Assembly (NCBI GenBank): GCA_024734495.1
Contig: JALMQS010000225.1
Coordinates: forward strand, 11,084,039 to 11,148,038
Source: Forficula auricularia
Lineage: Eukaryota > Arthropoda > Insecta > Dermaptera > Forficulidae
DNA length: 64,000 bases
Reading direction: 5' to 3'
The notes under the pieces are model-generated. The model worked only from the letters and a program-made list of their open reading frames with translations. It was not told the DNA's origin and ran no database searches. The position numbers and the translations under genes were made by a program. How positions within the stretch are numbered: position 1 is the first letter of the stretch; the number at the start of each line of letters is the position of its first letter. This document shows positions 34,701 to 49,700 of this stretch, in pieces.

Positions 34701-37700
34701 GATTTTACATAGGCTCTTCTAGTGGCATAAGTCATTTTTTCACTGTGGGTGGGTGTTCTCTTTTATAATACAGGTTACTAGCTTATAGAGTAAAAATAAT
34801 ACCTTGAGATCTTCGACGGTGGTTAATCCTGATGATGTGATTTTTTCTCTGAAACTTGTAATTGGATCTCTTTTCTGTCGAACATCTTGCACTTCATCTC
34901 TTGTTCGGTAAGATGTTCCAGGATCAGACATTGAATGACCACTATATCGGTAGGTTGCCGTTTCTAATATAATGGGTCCTTTTCCTTGTTTGCAATGATC
35001 AATGGCAAATCGGGAAGCTTCTCGGACAGCAAGAACATCCATTCCATCTACCTTTATTATTATTAAAATAATATTAATAAAATAATAAGGTAAGTTATAT
35101 TAGAATCTTAAAAATAATTCAAATAGAAAATAACATTATCAGAAAAGTATTGATCTTATTACTTTATACATTATTTAAAAAAAATAGATTATAAAAATTG
35201 TAGGAAAGATTGGAAACTTTTTAAAGATTCGGTGCCGTGCATACTTTAGAGATATGACAATTTTTTTAGCCAAATGTTTGTCCAGAATCTGGTACCGAGG
35301 ACAGTTTAATAATACAAACAAGTATGCCAAATTTCAGCTAATTATTTCCATTTGTTCAAAAGCTCCCCAAATGACAAATCAATTTTTTCTGATTTTCTGT
35401 ATTTTTCGAGGTGTGAACCGCGACCTAATATCGTGTACACCTACTTCCACTTCCACTTTCATTTCAAAGTAGAAGACAATAGATGAAGGGGGCATTATCT
35501 AATGAATTCCAAAATAATTCCAGATAATTCCAAAGACGTTGTACACCTAATTCCAATCGTTGTTCACCCCTCGGTATTTTTGAACCCAAAGTTCTGGAGC
35601 TAGAAAGCCCGAAATATAAACAGTACCTATTTGTTTTTGGAAATTTGAACATTTTGGCACCAAAACAAAATTTCTATGATTCCGTTCGTTCTTGAGTTAT
35701 CATGAGTATTGAAATACAGACAGATAGAATAAATATCATGTTTGAAAATAATTTTCACTCATATTTCAATTGAATGAATGCAATACTTCGACCCGCCTGG
35801 CTGGGAGTCTTCACCCTCCCTTCAAGTGTGGAGTCTAGAAGTGTTCAATTTATAAGAATAGATAAAAGAGTGTGTCCTCTATTGGGGAAAATCAATATAG
35901 CCGTAACGACTTCGAGTTATCACAGGATTAGTAATTCACTGTGAAACTAGACACCCATTACTTTATTAATTAATATCATGTTTCACCTAAAACCTACACC
36001 ACTTTCCCTAAGTAAAATTACATGTAATGAATAGCGAATTCACCCCTTTGGACATCGATAGGTAAAAAGTTATCGAAGAAACAAATCTCATGGTAATCTC
36101 CCATAAGAATAATACATTTACTTCCCCGTTAATTAGCGCCTCAGATTTTCATCGAGAGTAAATATATTAAAACTTTAATGATCAGGTTGATACATATTTT
36201 TGTGTTTACATTGCAACTACACTACTGCATATAACCCGAAGGCATCCTTTTAAATAATTGTGTTGAAAAATAAAAAAATTGCAAAATGTATTTTAAAATA
36301 AATTGACTTGGTATTCACAATCTGTCGCATCTGACCTGTCTTGGAATGAACACATCTCCTCTGTGGCAAAATCTGCAGCAAGGAAGATTGGCTACTTATT
36401 CAGGTCCAAGCGATTTTTCAAGCCCCCACATCTTCTAACCATCTAAAAGGCCCAAATCCGCCCCTGTCTCGAATATGGCTCTCATCTATGGAGAGGAGCC
36501 TCTAAATATTCTCTTGCTACCCTGGATGCAATTCAGAAACGAGCAGTCAGGCTAATTGACGATTCTACCCTCACCGACTCCTTCGACTCGCTAGCTCATC
36601 AAAGAAATGTCTCTGCCCTTTCCCTTTTCTATAGATACTATCACGGCAGGTGCTCTGATGAGATAAAATCAATAATTCCCCCCAAAGCATGCTTTGCACG
36701 TAGCACGCGTTTTGCCGACTCCCAACTCTCTTTCGCGGTCAAATTAGAAAAGTGCCGGACCACTTCATTCGCCAATACGTATATCCCCATAACTTCAAGG
36801 AACTGGAACTCTCTCCCAGCCTCCATCTTTCCCAGCACTTATAATCTTCAAACCTTCAAAACTCGAGTGCATAAACACCTACGTCTACACCCTCTCACTT
36901 ATCAACTTTCCCTTCTCTTCGGTAATGCAAGGGTCTTTCGAGATCCATAGGGGCTGCATCTTTACTGGTGCATTCGATTGCATTAAAAAAAAAACAAAAA
37001 AAAAAACAATGAAATAAATGGTTATTCATTGATCAATTTTCAAATTATAAGATATAAGATATAATAAAAATAAAAATACCCATATTCCAGGAATATAATC
37101 TCCTCGTGTATAATAAGCAGTGCTGGCTGAACTTCTTTCAGCCGATGTTCCCATTCCGTAACCATTATTTTCACAAACAAAAATACAAGGTAAATCAAGA
37201 AGCTTAGCCATGTTATAAACTTCAAAGAGTTGGCCTTGATTAGCAGCACCGTCTCCATATAATGCAAAACAAACTCCATCTGTACCTTTGTACTTTGCTG
37301 CAAGAGCGATTCCAACACCTAAGGGCACCTAAAAAGATTAAAAATAATTTTGAGAAAATTTTTTATTTCTAATTTGTATTATAATAAATCAAATTTTTAA
37401 AAATTAGTTTGTAGTGGAATCCTGACTGAAATTTATACAGAAAAAATATGATTGAAAATGATTTTTTCCACGTTTCAGACATTTTTAAACACAATAAGAA
37501 AATTTAAAAAAAATGAAATTTTATAGTAAATTAAATATATCGCTTCGCCTGCCGGGAGGTGTAGCAAGTAATAATTTAAGTAATTAGTTGATTTCGAGAT
37601 ATCTGATGATAGCTCTTCTGATTCAGATTGTTTTATTTTACTATAGGCATTGTAGAATGAAAATATCCATTAAAAATGTTTCTATAAGAGCAGTGTTTAA

Positions 37701-40700
37701 TTTATAAGAATAAGAAAAAAATGGACATTGGTGAGGCTTTTATTGGGCTCGAGGTCGAAGTTTTTTTGTATTTCTGAAACATTTGTAATTTCTTTGTATT
37801 GGATAATAAAGGTCTTTATTTATTTATTTATTTATTATTTTATAAGAATAAATCAAAGAGTTTGTCCCCTATTGGAGAAAATCACGATAGGCGTGCGAGT
37901 TCAAGTTATTTTAGAATTAATAAATAAGCTGACGTGTTCTGATGTGGCTATCCATTTGACTTTACCATACAACTTGTGCCTCACTTACATTAATATTTAA
38001 TAAAATATTTACAATCATGTAGTGGGGGTTAGTTTTTGCATTTTTAGACTCCTAGGGGCACACTGATTATGTATACAAAATTTGGTTGAGTTTGATAAAT
38101 GGCCAAGATTTTCATTTTTTGAACTTCCAGCCCCCACCCCCCACCCCCATTTTGGGCGGTTTTTTTGCATGTTTAGACTTCTGGGGACCCACTGATTATG
38201 TATACAAAATTTGGTTGAGTTTGGTCAATGGCCAGGATTTTCATTTTTTGACCCTCCACCCCACCCCCCATTTTGGGCGGTTAGATTTTGCATTTTTAGA
38301 CTTCAGGGGGTCTACTGATTATGTATACAAAATTTGGTTGAGTTTGCTCAAACGACCTAGATTTTTAATTTTTAACCCCCCCTCCACTCCCCTTAATTTT
38401 GCGTCGATACGCACCAAAATCTAATCAGCTCTTAATCTCAATGGACCAAAACTAAGTGTGAAATTTGGTTTCGATATTCAGGCTAGTTTTTGAGCTAGCT
38501 CGTCCACAAAAATTTGGTAACGCACAGACTAACTAACAGCAAGACTAACAGACATTTTGACAAAACAATTATTATCTCGAAAAATATAATTTTTTCGATG
38601 TTCACGATGGAGTTTTTTTGTAGAGCGAAATGCCGTGGTCAATTTTTTTAATCGAAATAGTTTCAGCCGTTTTCGAAAAAAAGAAACCACTTTTTTCATG
38701 TACGATTACAACAGCCAATTCAGCAATTCTTATGGTAGAAAAATATATGTAATGTATGTATGATTCACATCTTTTGACATCTATTGGCAGAAAGTTATCT
38801 GGGAAAGCAATTTTATTCGACAATAAGAATAATACCAACAACAATAAGAATAATTTCCAGTAAACTAGGGCTTCTAATTTTTGCCAATATCTATATAGCA
38901 TAAATAGATGAAAATAAACTAATAAATTAATGAGGCACTTTCAGTCATACTATAAACATCAACTTGCTAACAGAGAAGCTGATATCCTAGAAAAATCGAA
39001 AATTTTCAGAAACAATCTATGACACCAAGTAGAGGGAGGTAAAAGAGTCTACAAAAAGACATGAAATAATCTTCGTAGAAACTTCAAATTTATTAGCAAA
39101 GAAACTGATACCAGCTAGAACAGGGGTCGGCAACATGCGGCTCTTTCGAGTTCCAAGCGCAAATATTAATAACGAGCTTCGAGGGCGTGCCGAAAGCAAG
39201 AATTACAAAATTTAGATTTTTAACAAATTATAAAAAGTGGCAAATTGCTTAAAAATAAACAAATAATATATAAAATATAAATCAAATAAGATGTGATTAA
39301 TTTCTTTTTTAAAGAAAAACGAATTGAATATTTAATTTTTGGCGGTGAAGGGGGGGGGAATAATTATCAATATATTTAATGTTTCTTAATTTAAAATCAA
39401 TTGAGTCTTTTCATTTCAAAATTCGAGTTAAAATTTCAATTATATTTCAAATTTGCCTCGACTTATCTCGACTCAAACACAAATATACCGATGGCATCTG
39501 GCTCCTGTCGGCAGCATTAGGTCAGCGTTGCTGCAAATTAATCAATTTATTCTTATTATTATTATATTATTTTATTTTCAAAACTCCTAAAATAATTCTA
39601 TACTGCAAACAAGATAAAAACACTCAGCAGAGAACAGTGAGAATAGGTGGAGTAGAGAGTAGACAGACGGCTGGACACCAGGCCAATGCCCACAGCCGTT
39701 AGTGGCCAGCCCCGTGACGAGCGACTGCTGCGTCACTAGGCGTTCATAGTAAATCCTATCAACATAAATACAAATAAGATCAAACATTGAGCCATTTGAA
39801 ATTGATGCTGCTCAGTGCCGTCTTAAGACATTTTCCGCCCGGGGCTAACTTTTAAAAACTGTTTTCGACAAAGAAAATCGTTTTTTCCAACATAATAGTT
39901 ATTTATGATATGTGTTAGAAGTGATAGCCATTTTTTAGAGAAGGAAGTTTTGAACACGACACAAAAGTGTGCTCCAAACCTTCGAACAAAATAAAATCAC
40001 TTTTAACAAGTATATCGTACACTATTATTTCTACAAACACTATTTTTTCATTTGTATTTCTAATAGATTTTTGGCATATGACAAAAATGTCAATTTGTTG
40101 TTCCATTCGTCATTACCAAGGTAACTAAATCGCTTTTAACACTAATTAAAAAGTAATAATGGTCTGTCACTTTGTAACACTGATGTCATAGTGATTTGTA
40201 AAAAATAGTACATTAAAATACAAATTTCATAAGACATGATTTTATGCACGTCTTTATTAGAAATTTTATTGAATTAAAAAGCGTCTTTGAATAGTTAAAA
40301 CTTAAATTAGTACTGAAGGGGAAATATCTTTTGGGCAGTTTATACAAGAATTGTATCCTTTGAGAAAGGCTTTGAAAACTCCATTGTCTATGGCCCATAA
40401 GTCTATGATATTCTAATACAATAAAAAACCATTATTTCAAAAACATTATTTGAGAAAAAGTTGATAGATCTATCTATACAAGAGAAAAAAAAATTCAATA
40501 GTATATCAAATCTATACTTCATTCTTCATATAAAATTTTTATTCAAAAAATAAAAAATAAAATAAAAATAGGAATGTTTACCGCCTTTGCGCCATTTACG
40601 TATTTACTGCCAGGGGCTATAGACCTCAATAGCCCCCCCCCTCCCGGTTAAGCCGGCATTGATGCTGGTTCACTTCAAATGCAATTGCTGGATTTGGAAA

Positions 40701-43700
40701 CCAAACACTTGTGAAGTGGCAAGTTCACAGAACTCAAGAGCAAGTTAGAAGAGTTGGAGGTCCAGAAAAGCATGCACGTCACGCTTCACAAGTGGACAGC
40801 TCTAAAAGAAATGCCACGAGTTGAGGTGAAGAAGTTGGCATTTGAAGTGCTGACGATCTTCGGGTCAACATATTCTTCCGAGCAAGCGTCTCTTGCATGA
40901 ATAAAATAAAAAGTAAAGTAAGAAGCCTACTAACAAATAAAAATCTAGAGGCGTGCTTGAAACTGAAAACAAGTTATAAGCCCAAACTTTCAAAAGGTAT
41001 GTAAGGTCATTATAAAATTATCTATTATTCAATAATTATAGTTATATTATTTGATTACTAATTTATTATTCTAGCAGAGCTAGATAAAATACTTTAATAT
41101 GTTTTGTGCGAAACATTTGTATGTTTTTATATGATAACTTTTGGCTCTTCCGACTCAAAAAGTTGCCGACCCCTGACCTAGAACATTAGAAAACTCAAAA
41201 AATCTCCGAGAAAAAACTATGGGAGTTAGAGGTGAGGTTTTTTAAAAAGGATTTATAAAAATCCAATTTCTCAAGGTTTAAACTTGCTATCGTAAAAAAT
41301 GATACCTCCAAGATCCCTAAAATATCGAATAAAGTTCAAAATGGGGGGGGGGGGGGAGGGGGCATAAAGAAATTTAATTTTCTTTTTTATTTAAGTACCT
41401 ATTTTATAAGTTTTATATATATAAAAAAAAATATATTTAAATATTAATAAATATAGGAGAATATTACCTGTGCTCCTACGATTCCATTACCGCCATAAAA
41501 ATTTTTTGCATACATGTGCATGGAACCACCTTTTCCTCTTGCGCAACCAGATTGGCGACCAGTCAGCTCGCTGAGAACTCCAATTAAAGGAACTCCCATC
41601 AAATAGCTCCATCCATGGGCACGATAAGCTGTTATAACGGCATCATAATCTCGCATTGACGTTCGAATTCCTGTGGCAACAGCTTCCTAAAACACATATT
41701 TTCAATTGCAAATTAACTATGAGTACAGTAAGGTAGTTGTTTCGTGACAATACTAGCAAAAAGTTAATGCTAGAGTATATAGAACAGACAATAAGCCATA
41801 AGCCCAAAACTTTTTGCTGTTTATGTACCGATTCTAGCCAATCCCGTGCTCGTTTGACAAATCTGGCGCCATTGTAAGAGATTGAATACATTTATATTAA
41901 AATGACAAATAAAATACATTTTAAAGGTCAATTTATTTCTATAAAAACTGCTTTGTTATTTTTTAACAAATGTAATCAACGCCTACGTTATACCTTATGA
42001 AAATTATAATTTTTAAAAAATCTAGTGCGTGCATAATGTGCTGTTGCCAAATTGTTTTTAGTGTAAATTTTTTTATGCATTTTTAAATATTTATTCATTA
42101 TTATCTCAGAAACTGTAACTATGAATCAAAATTGTCTTAAAAAATGTATTGGTTATATTATGTTGGTTTAGTTTTTTTATAAAAATGGTGGTTAGTTTTT
42201 GCATTTCTAGCTCTCTAGAGGCCCATGATTATGTATACAAAATTTGGTTGAGTTTGCCTAAAGGGCAAGAATTTACAGTTTTTCACCTCCCTTTTTGGGT
42301 GGTTTTTTGGGAATTTTTTTAAACAAAAGATGTCAGAAATCAGATCCTGCAACTTTACTTATAATAAAATTTGCCGGAAGATAATAGTTTAGGAGTTATT
42401 TGATAATTTTCATTCGTGCGCCCCCCCCCAAACCCCTTTTGGGGTCAAAATATCAAAACGTTATATAGCTAAAAACGTAAGTTAGAAGACCTCTGATAAA
42501 TATGAAATTTCATAATAATCCCTTCAGCCGTTTTGACGTGAAATGTGAGCAACTTTTCGCGGAAACCACTGAAAAGACATACAGACAGACAGACAGGAAT
42601 TTTGTTGAGGGTGTTTTCGTTCATAACTTTGCTTGAAACGTGTGCAACCAAAATTTGGCGTGATTTGGACCAATGGAATGACAAAACCTTAATTTTATAT
42701 ATATAGATAGATTAAGGTTTTGTCTGTACATTGGGGTGGTGAAGGGTGGGTTTCGGGGGGGGGGGGGATTCGGAGGGGGGGTCCAGGGACTATAAGAGGG
42801 TCGCCGAAGGCGGGCCTTGCAGCTAGTATATGTATAGGCAGATATTTTATAATATTTTAATAATAATAAACTCAATCCCAAAGATATTGTACATATTTAA
42901 ATTTTCTATGAATAAACTGATTTTGAATTTAAATTAGTTATTAATTATTAGTTACTTACTTGACCGGAATAAAGATGACAAAATCCACGTACAATTTTTT
43001 CTTTATATAAATTACCAGCTGAAGTTTCAAGTCTTCTTATTACAAACATGTCTTTATAAAGTTTAAGAGCTTCATCTCGACTAACTGTTACTGTAGTTGA
43101 TGGGCCTGATTCAAGTTTATGCAGTTTATAATTCTAAAAATCAATAAGAATGTAGAATAATAGATACTAATAAAGTCTTTCTTTGGTTTTCATTAATTGT
43201 ATTAATTATACAATCACAGTATAGAACAAAATATTTACTTAGTTTCATATGTAGCTTCTGTTGCATAATTACTTTTGGATGAAGCGAAGAAAGAAAGAAG
43301 TGATTTCTGAAATTTAAATAAAAACAAACAAAGTCATTAAAATATATATAGAAAATTGTTATTTATATAACTATATCCAAACCCTTCCCACTCGATCGCT
43401 TAATTAGTCAAGCCAACTTCAGAGCTGCGAAAAATGAACGAGGAAGAGATTAAAAGATTAAATAAAAATGAAATTCCAAATTCATATAGACATTAGGTAT
43501 TAGCTTGCTTTCGGGGATCAATAGGTAAGGTTCTTATAAAGGCATCGCAGCGCACATGCGAAGATCCCGGGTTCGAATCCCGGCTGATCCTTTTGTCTAT
43601 AATATAAAAATCTTTTCTTCGTTCCCTAATTTAAGTTATTTATATAATTTGTAGCTAGTCCTTATGAAAATTATGTTAAATTCGATGATATAGCGCACAC

Positions 43701-46700
43701 AATGTTTTTCAAAAATCAGTTCAATAGGCTAAAGTGATTATCATGTCAAGCTTTATCTACCTGCCAGAGCTTTATAGTTTGTCCTCTATAGCACATGACA
43801 AATTTTACTGCTATGTTTCTTATTATAAGAATGCAACTTCCCTAAGTTTAGAATTTGTTGCGCTTTAGTATCGATTTAAAGAATCAAAAAGTTTTCAATT
43901 TCTTGTATAATAAATAATAATATAAGCCCGAAATTATTTCAAATAGGGGTTCAAAGAGATTCAAATTCTTTTTAAATATCTCTTTCTCTAAAATTTACTA
44001 GGAAAATTCTTAGAATATTATCTGATGGGAGAGGAAAGAAAAAGCCTCCAGTTTTCGATATTAGTATTACTTTTTATACTGTTAATAAAAAGAAGCAGAA
44101 AAAAATGCTTGATAATGATGTTATATCTTGGAAATTTCTGGTTTAGGATTATCAGATTAATGGCATGGAAGATTGTTTTGATTTATGGTAGACTTTTCGG
44201 GTTGGATAAATAATAATAACCAGGCCAAGTGCGAGTTTGATCCCACCCCTAGGGAGGGGGTATTTGCTTCACTGCTGCTAATGACTAGACAAATTCTCGG
44301 GGTGGACTGCTCAAGATTAGAGAAACCTTATGGCAGCGACAGGCGGTTGAGGGGCAAAGAAATACCACTCTTAACAATCGGTTTGAATGAATTAACTCAA
44401 ATTATAGGTATCTATAATTTTTAACCGACTTTAAAAAAGGAGGAGGTAATCAATTCAAAGGAATCTCTTTTTTTTGTATGTTTGTTAGTTGATTTCTCTC
44501 CTACAATGTGGACCGATTTGGATGATTTTTTTTTATTAGAAAGGGGGTACCCTCTGATTGGTTCCATATTAATTTGGTCAAGTTCTGAATATGATCAATG
44601 ACAAATTAACGGAAATCTTCAATTCTTTTGACCAAATAATGGAAAAATCTTTTGTAAATAAAAAAGGTCGAACGACCGGATGTGAGAAAAAAAGGCCTAC
44701 CCATCTACCTGCGATGCATGGTAAACATCACTAAAAAGAGAAAAGAAACATTTTTAGAAAAAAACCGACTTCAAAAAAATTAAATGTGAAATAAATAAAA
44801 TAATAAGAATCAAATAGAATACACTAAAAAGGTATAAAAAAATTTCTAATTTAGTTACAAATAAACGAAGAAATTTTGCCATGAAATCACTTTTTGAAGT
44901 CGGTGCTAATCATACATTTTATGAATCGCACTCGACGGATCTTAGTTAGTACATTTGGCCTGTAATGAAGACAACATCGCATAAGTTCGGTTATATAGTT
45001 TGTTTAGCACCGACTTCATTAAGTGATTTCATGTAACAATTTCATCGTTTAGTTGTAACTAAATTAGATAATTATTTTATACCTTTTAGTGCATTTAATT
45101 TGATTTTTGAGTTATCGTTTTATTTGTTGCATTTAATTTTTTTGAAATCGTTTTTTTTTTCTAAAAATTATTTTATATTGTTAAGAAAGCATGGTGTTGG
45201 TTCGAGGTCAGGCTGCGTTTGGGTATATGGTCGCCTGCGTGCCAGTCTGTATGGCCGCCCCCAGGATAACATTAAAAAAAAACTACTTTAATTTTTAATG
45301 TTTATTATTATACACAGGGCATCAAACCGTGGGAAAATCAGTTTTGCTAAACGAAATCGAGAATGAAAAATATTGGTTTTGTTCCCAAAACCGGTTTCTG
45401 AAAAGAAAAACCGGCTAAAAACCGGTTTTATGAGATTTATATGTTTGGATGAAATTTAAGAAAAAATGCACAAAATAAACATTTTTTTATTTAAAATTTA
45501 AACAAAAAATAATAATAATGAAAAAAAATTGTGGTATTGGTTTTATAATCACAGACAAAATTATCAAACATAAAGAACAAGGAATAACCCCAAATCTATA
45601 CTAACATATTAGGATAACAAAGCTCAGTGGCCAATGGCAGATCTGGGCTGACTTGCAACTTGGGGAGGTATACAAAAATAGAATTAATTTACTTACTTTA
45701 ATAATAACATGAAAAAAAGTAATTATGGTATTGGTATTATAATCACAGACAAAATTATCAAACATAAAGAACATAGGAATACGATAATTTAAAACTTGTG
45801 GTGTCGCTCAGTGACAATTTAAAATTATTTGATTTTAAAAAAATCAAATCTTATGTATTATTTATTGATATTGAAAATAGTAAAGGTTTTTGGTTAATTA
45901 ACCGGTTTCATAAAATTGTTTTGTTAAGTTATCGGTTAAATTAGGGAAATCTTTCAATCTTTCAATTATCGCGATTGAAAGTGAAATTGCTGAATCTTCA
46001 CGAAGCAATTATTAAATAAAGTACATATTAAAAGTTAATCCTACGGGATTTTTTACTGACAAAATCGTCAATTGCTTCGTGAATATTTAAAGATTCAGCA
46101 ATTTCACTTTCAATCGCGATAATTGAAGATTGCTCATAATGTTCTTTGGTGGCCGTGGAAGTAATGTAGGTAATTTTTTATGATTTTCAATTTAGAAAAA
46201 CTACTTTCTCCAGACGCAACTGATACAGGCATGGTCAATAATAGTTTTAAGTTTGTAGATACTTGGAAATGAATTTTGTAAATTGTGTTTGTACAAATAC
46301 TTTAGGAGTTCTTCGGGTTGTTTCCTATCTTTTATAATTATTTTCAATGAAATTAACTCTTCTTTCGTATAATTCTGCTCCGTTTATGTCGCACGATTCG
46401 CCATCCTTGAATTTATTATGAAAGTCGAAGCAACTTTTTTTTATGTCGTCCTCTCCTATTTCAACAAATTTATATAAAAACTGAAAGACTGTTCGAAATT
46501 GGATAATGTTTCAAATCGGGTAGTAACAGATGAAATGGCTGTATCCAATATTACATAGAAAAAATTAATTTTGAAATTTTCTTTTAGCAGTTAACTGAAT
46601 ATCCTCATCTCCTTCATAGTCAAATTGTTTTCGCTTATGGCGTCGACGTAGATTAATTTCAACAGGAAATTCCGGTTGTATTTCAAGTGATTCACATAAT

Positions 46701-49700
46701 TCATCAGCAATTTTCAAATACTTTTCGAAATTTTCATCATTTCTAATACTTTGGAAAATTAAAATATTATTAATAGATTCAGCACATGAAGTAAGATTCA
46801 AGAAACGGTCTGCAATTACTTTACTAATAATATTTACTTTTCTAAGATTTCGTACCATATTACTGTAAACAAATAAATTTTACGATTTAATTTTCATTGC
46901 CAAACATTTAGCTTCATGTTGACCTATTGGTGTTGAACATCTTTTCCGCTAGTTCTATTAGGCTGTCATAAATTTCACCTAATTCATGACGCAGTGGTTC
47001 AATCGCCTAATCCTCTTGATTCCCACCGGGTTACGCTAACTTGTTTTACTGTTAACGATTTTACATGTTTTTTTAAAAATTTGCCATCGAAAAGGTGGAC
47101 CTGAAAGTGCTAATTGTATATTGCTGACACATTACTAAAAAATCCACAGTTGAAAAAGAAACTTTCGCTGCATCATTGACGACCAAATTTAATGTATGCG
47201 CGTTGCATGGCATAAACAAAGCTCGTGGATAAATGTCCAAATTGTTTCTGCAATCCAATATGTTTTCCAGCCATATTTGATCCATTATCATACCCCTGGC
47301 CTCTCATATCGTTAACATTTAATTTAAGAGAGCTTAATTTTTCAATTAAAAAGTCGTAAAAAGCTTCTCCCACTTTTTGAGCTGAAAACCAACGAAATTT
47401 TCTCTCACTTCTACTTCGTCATTTCGAATATGCACATATCTCAAAAAATTATTGTAATTTGCTCGACATGTCCCATGTCCGGCGTACAATCCAAAATTAC
47501 TGAAAAACATTTGGCGTCTTTTATTGCTGACAAAATATATTTTTGAATTTGCGCTGCAAGGATACTAATTATTTCATTTTTGGAAGCGATTTCCGCATAA
47601 TGTGGCATATGGTTCTTTAAAGCAACTGATTGTTGAATGCGATTTATGTGGATTCGTTATAACATCATCAAATTTTCCTATCATTTCAATTGCTTTTAGA
47701 AAATTTCCATTATTGTTTTCATACAATCTGCTCGAGCTACCTCTAAACGCTAAACCCTTACTGCCAGAAATTGTACCACAGATACGCGTACGACAATTTG
47801 ATACCATCGTTTTTTCTGCGTCATAATACCGTTGCAAATTTATCAATTGTAGCTTTGTTTTTTAAATTTAATTCCAAATACTTTTTAATATTTATTTAAG
47901 AATTTCATATCAAAAGGCCTTTTCCCTCCAAAAAGACCCGCCAAAATTTCCTGCCCAAAATTGAAAAGTCTACCCAAATTTTACATTTTTTGTGTATACT
48001 TTTTCAGTCTTTGTTTGAGTAAATAAACTTTTTATTAAATTTTACCACACGAACACACAACTAAAAGTTTTCTAGAATAAAGCAATTCTATTTTTATTCA
48101 AGCAAATGGCGGTGCACGATCGAGCTGATTTTCGAAAGCTCCGTTTTCCACTTACGTTTCATTTTCCGCGATATCTAGAGCCCCAAGAGCGTAGTCTTAA
48201 CGTAGTGTAATGCGGGGCCTTCATATTACGAAAATATTATCAAAATTACAAAAATATTATTCAGTTTTAAATTTTAAACTATTGATTTTTAAATTTTAGA
48301 TTTTGCTTTTTGCAAAATAATTGAATGAAATTTTTGTAATTTTGATAATATTTTTCGTAATATGAAGGCCCCGTGTTACTCGCACAAGCGAAGAGTACAC
48401 TCTTGAGGCTCTGGAGGCTTGTAGGTATCGCGCGGAAGCGAGAACGTAAGGGGGTGGTGGAGGCGGAGCTGAAAAATCAGTCGATCGCACGGCTGCGCCG
48501 ACCCTGCGTTAAATTAAAGACTTTAATAATATCGGATCACACACGACACAAAACGATTTATCCTCGCTAGTCTATAGACTAATACGAATTAATAAGACGA
48601 ATAAGACCGTTTACGCTGGATAATAATGAAAAAACTATTTCGGCTCTTCGCTCGTGCAATGTTCGAAAAAATTGGATTCGCTGCATGACTAGGTATATAA
48701 ATACTACAACGACATAATCAGTTTTTATACATTTATTTCTGAGAAACTCTTTAGATAGATTAGATTAGAGAAACTGTTTTTACTTCGTATCTTAATGAAA
48801 ACAAACCGATTGTATTTTTGCCCAGTAAATGAATTCGAATGATTTAACATTTCTTGATGGTTCGCGTGCGGGGCACGAAGAAGGCTGTCAGGCACGGTTC
48901 TGTTCGAGGTGAAACATATTTAATAAAATTAAAATTAGATTATTATATTTTAAAAAGAACCGTGTTTGGTGGCCCTATTTTATTTAAATTGAATTGGCTA
49001 AGGGGCCAGTAAGAGCCAGTAGATTATTATGTAGGTTTCACAAATAAATGAAATATTGTTTATAAATTTTTCTTCTATGAAAGTATTCTCCACTGTTTTA
49101 TTTTCACACTCCAATCCAATCCCTGAAATGTCTTCTTGTGTTCTCGATACAAGCAAGGGTGGTCGACCTCGGACTACAGAGGTTTTTGGTGCAACTTTTT
49201 CTTGTATCTGTACCTATGATCCTTTAAAAAATAATTAGAAGCCAAGACGTCGTAAATAAACAGAAAAATTTTAACCATTTCTTCAAAGATAGGGCGGAAA
49301 TAATATTCCAATTGATCATCAAATTGTCCTTAATAAACATTCTTCACCATTTCGATACAAATAGATCGATGATTTTTTTATAAGCTCTTGAAGACGGCTT
49401 TTGAAGTAGGGGACAAAATGTTAAAAAGGTCATATAATTTGATTGAATTGAATCATTGAAATATCATGTTAAATCTTAATAAAATTGACAGACTTGAATT
49501 GATTGAATGCCAAGTAACAATTGTTGTTAAAATTTCAATTGGAAAGAGAACAATTAGATTCATATGAATTTTATTTTATCAATTAAATTTTTACTATACC
49601 GTGGTCATGTCCACAAAATCTGGGACCATACGAGAAGCAATATCTTTACTAGCTTGAAACCAAGATCCATACTTAGGCAGCACAAAGGAAAGAAAATTGA

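Noticed and set aside
34829..34857. CTGATGA followed by GAAAC, a hammerhead-like spacing
   Set aside because: It lies in the PDHA coding exon, the intervening bases form no stem II, and there is no stem I. Chance match.
38086..38424. 112-codon open frame with internal peptide repeats
   Set aside because: The repeats are translations of the non-coding unit in family C; other copies have no open frame there.
44025..44424. Two overlapping open frames of 62 and 79 codons
   Set aside because: No recognisable domain; they end in the AACCGACTT repeat and lie in a PDHA intron on the opposite strand.
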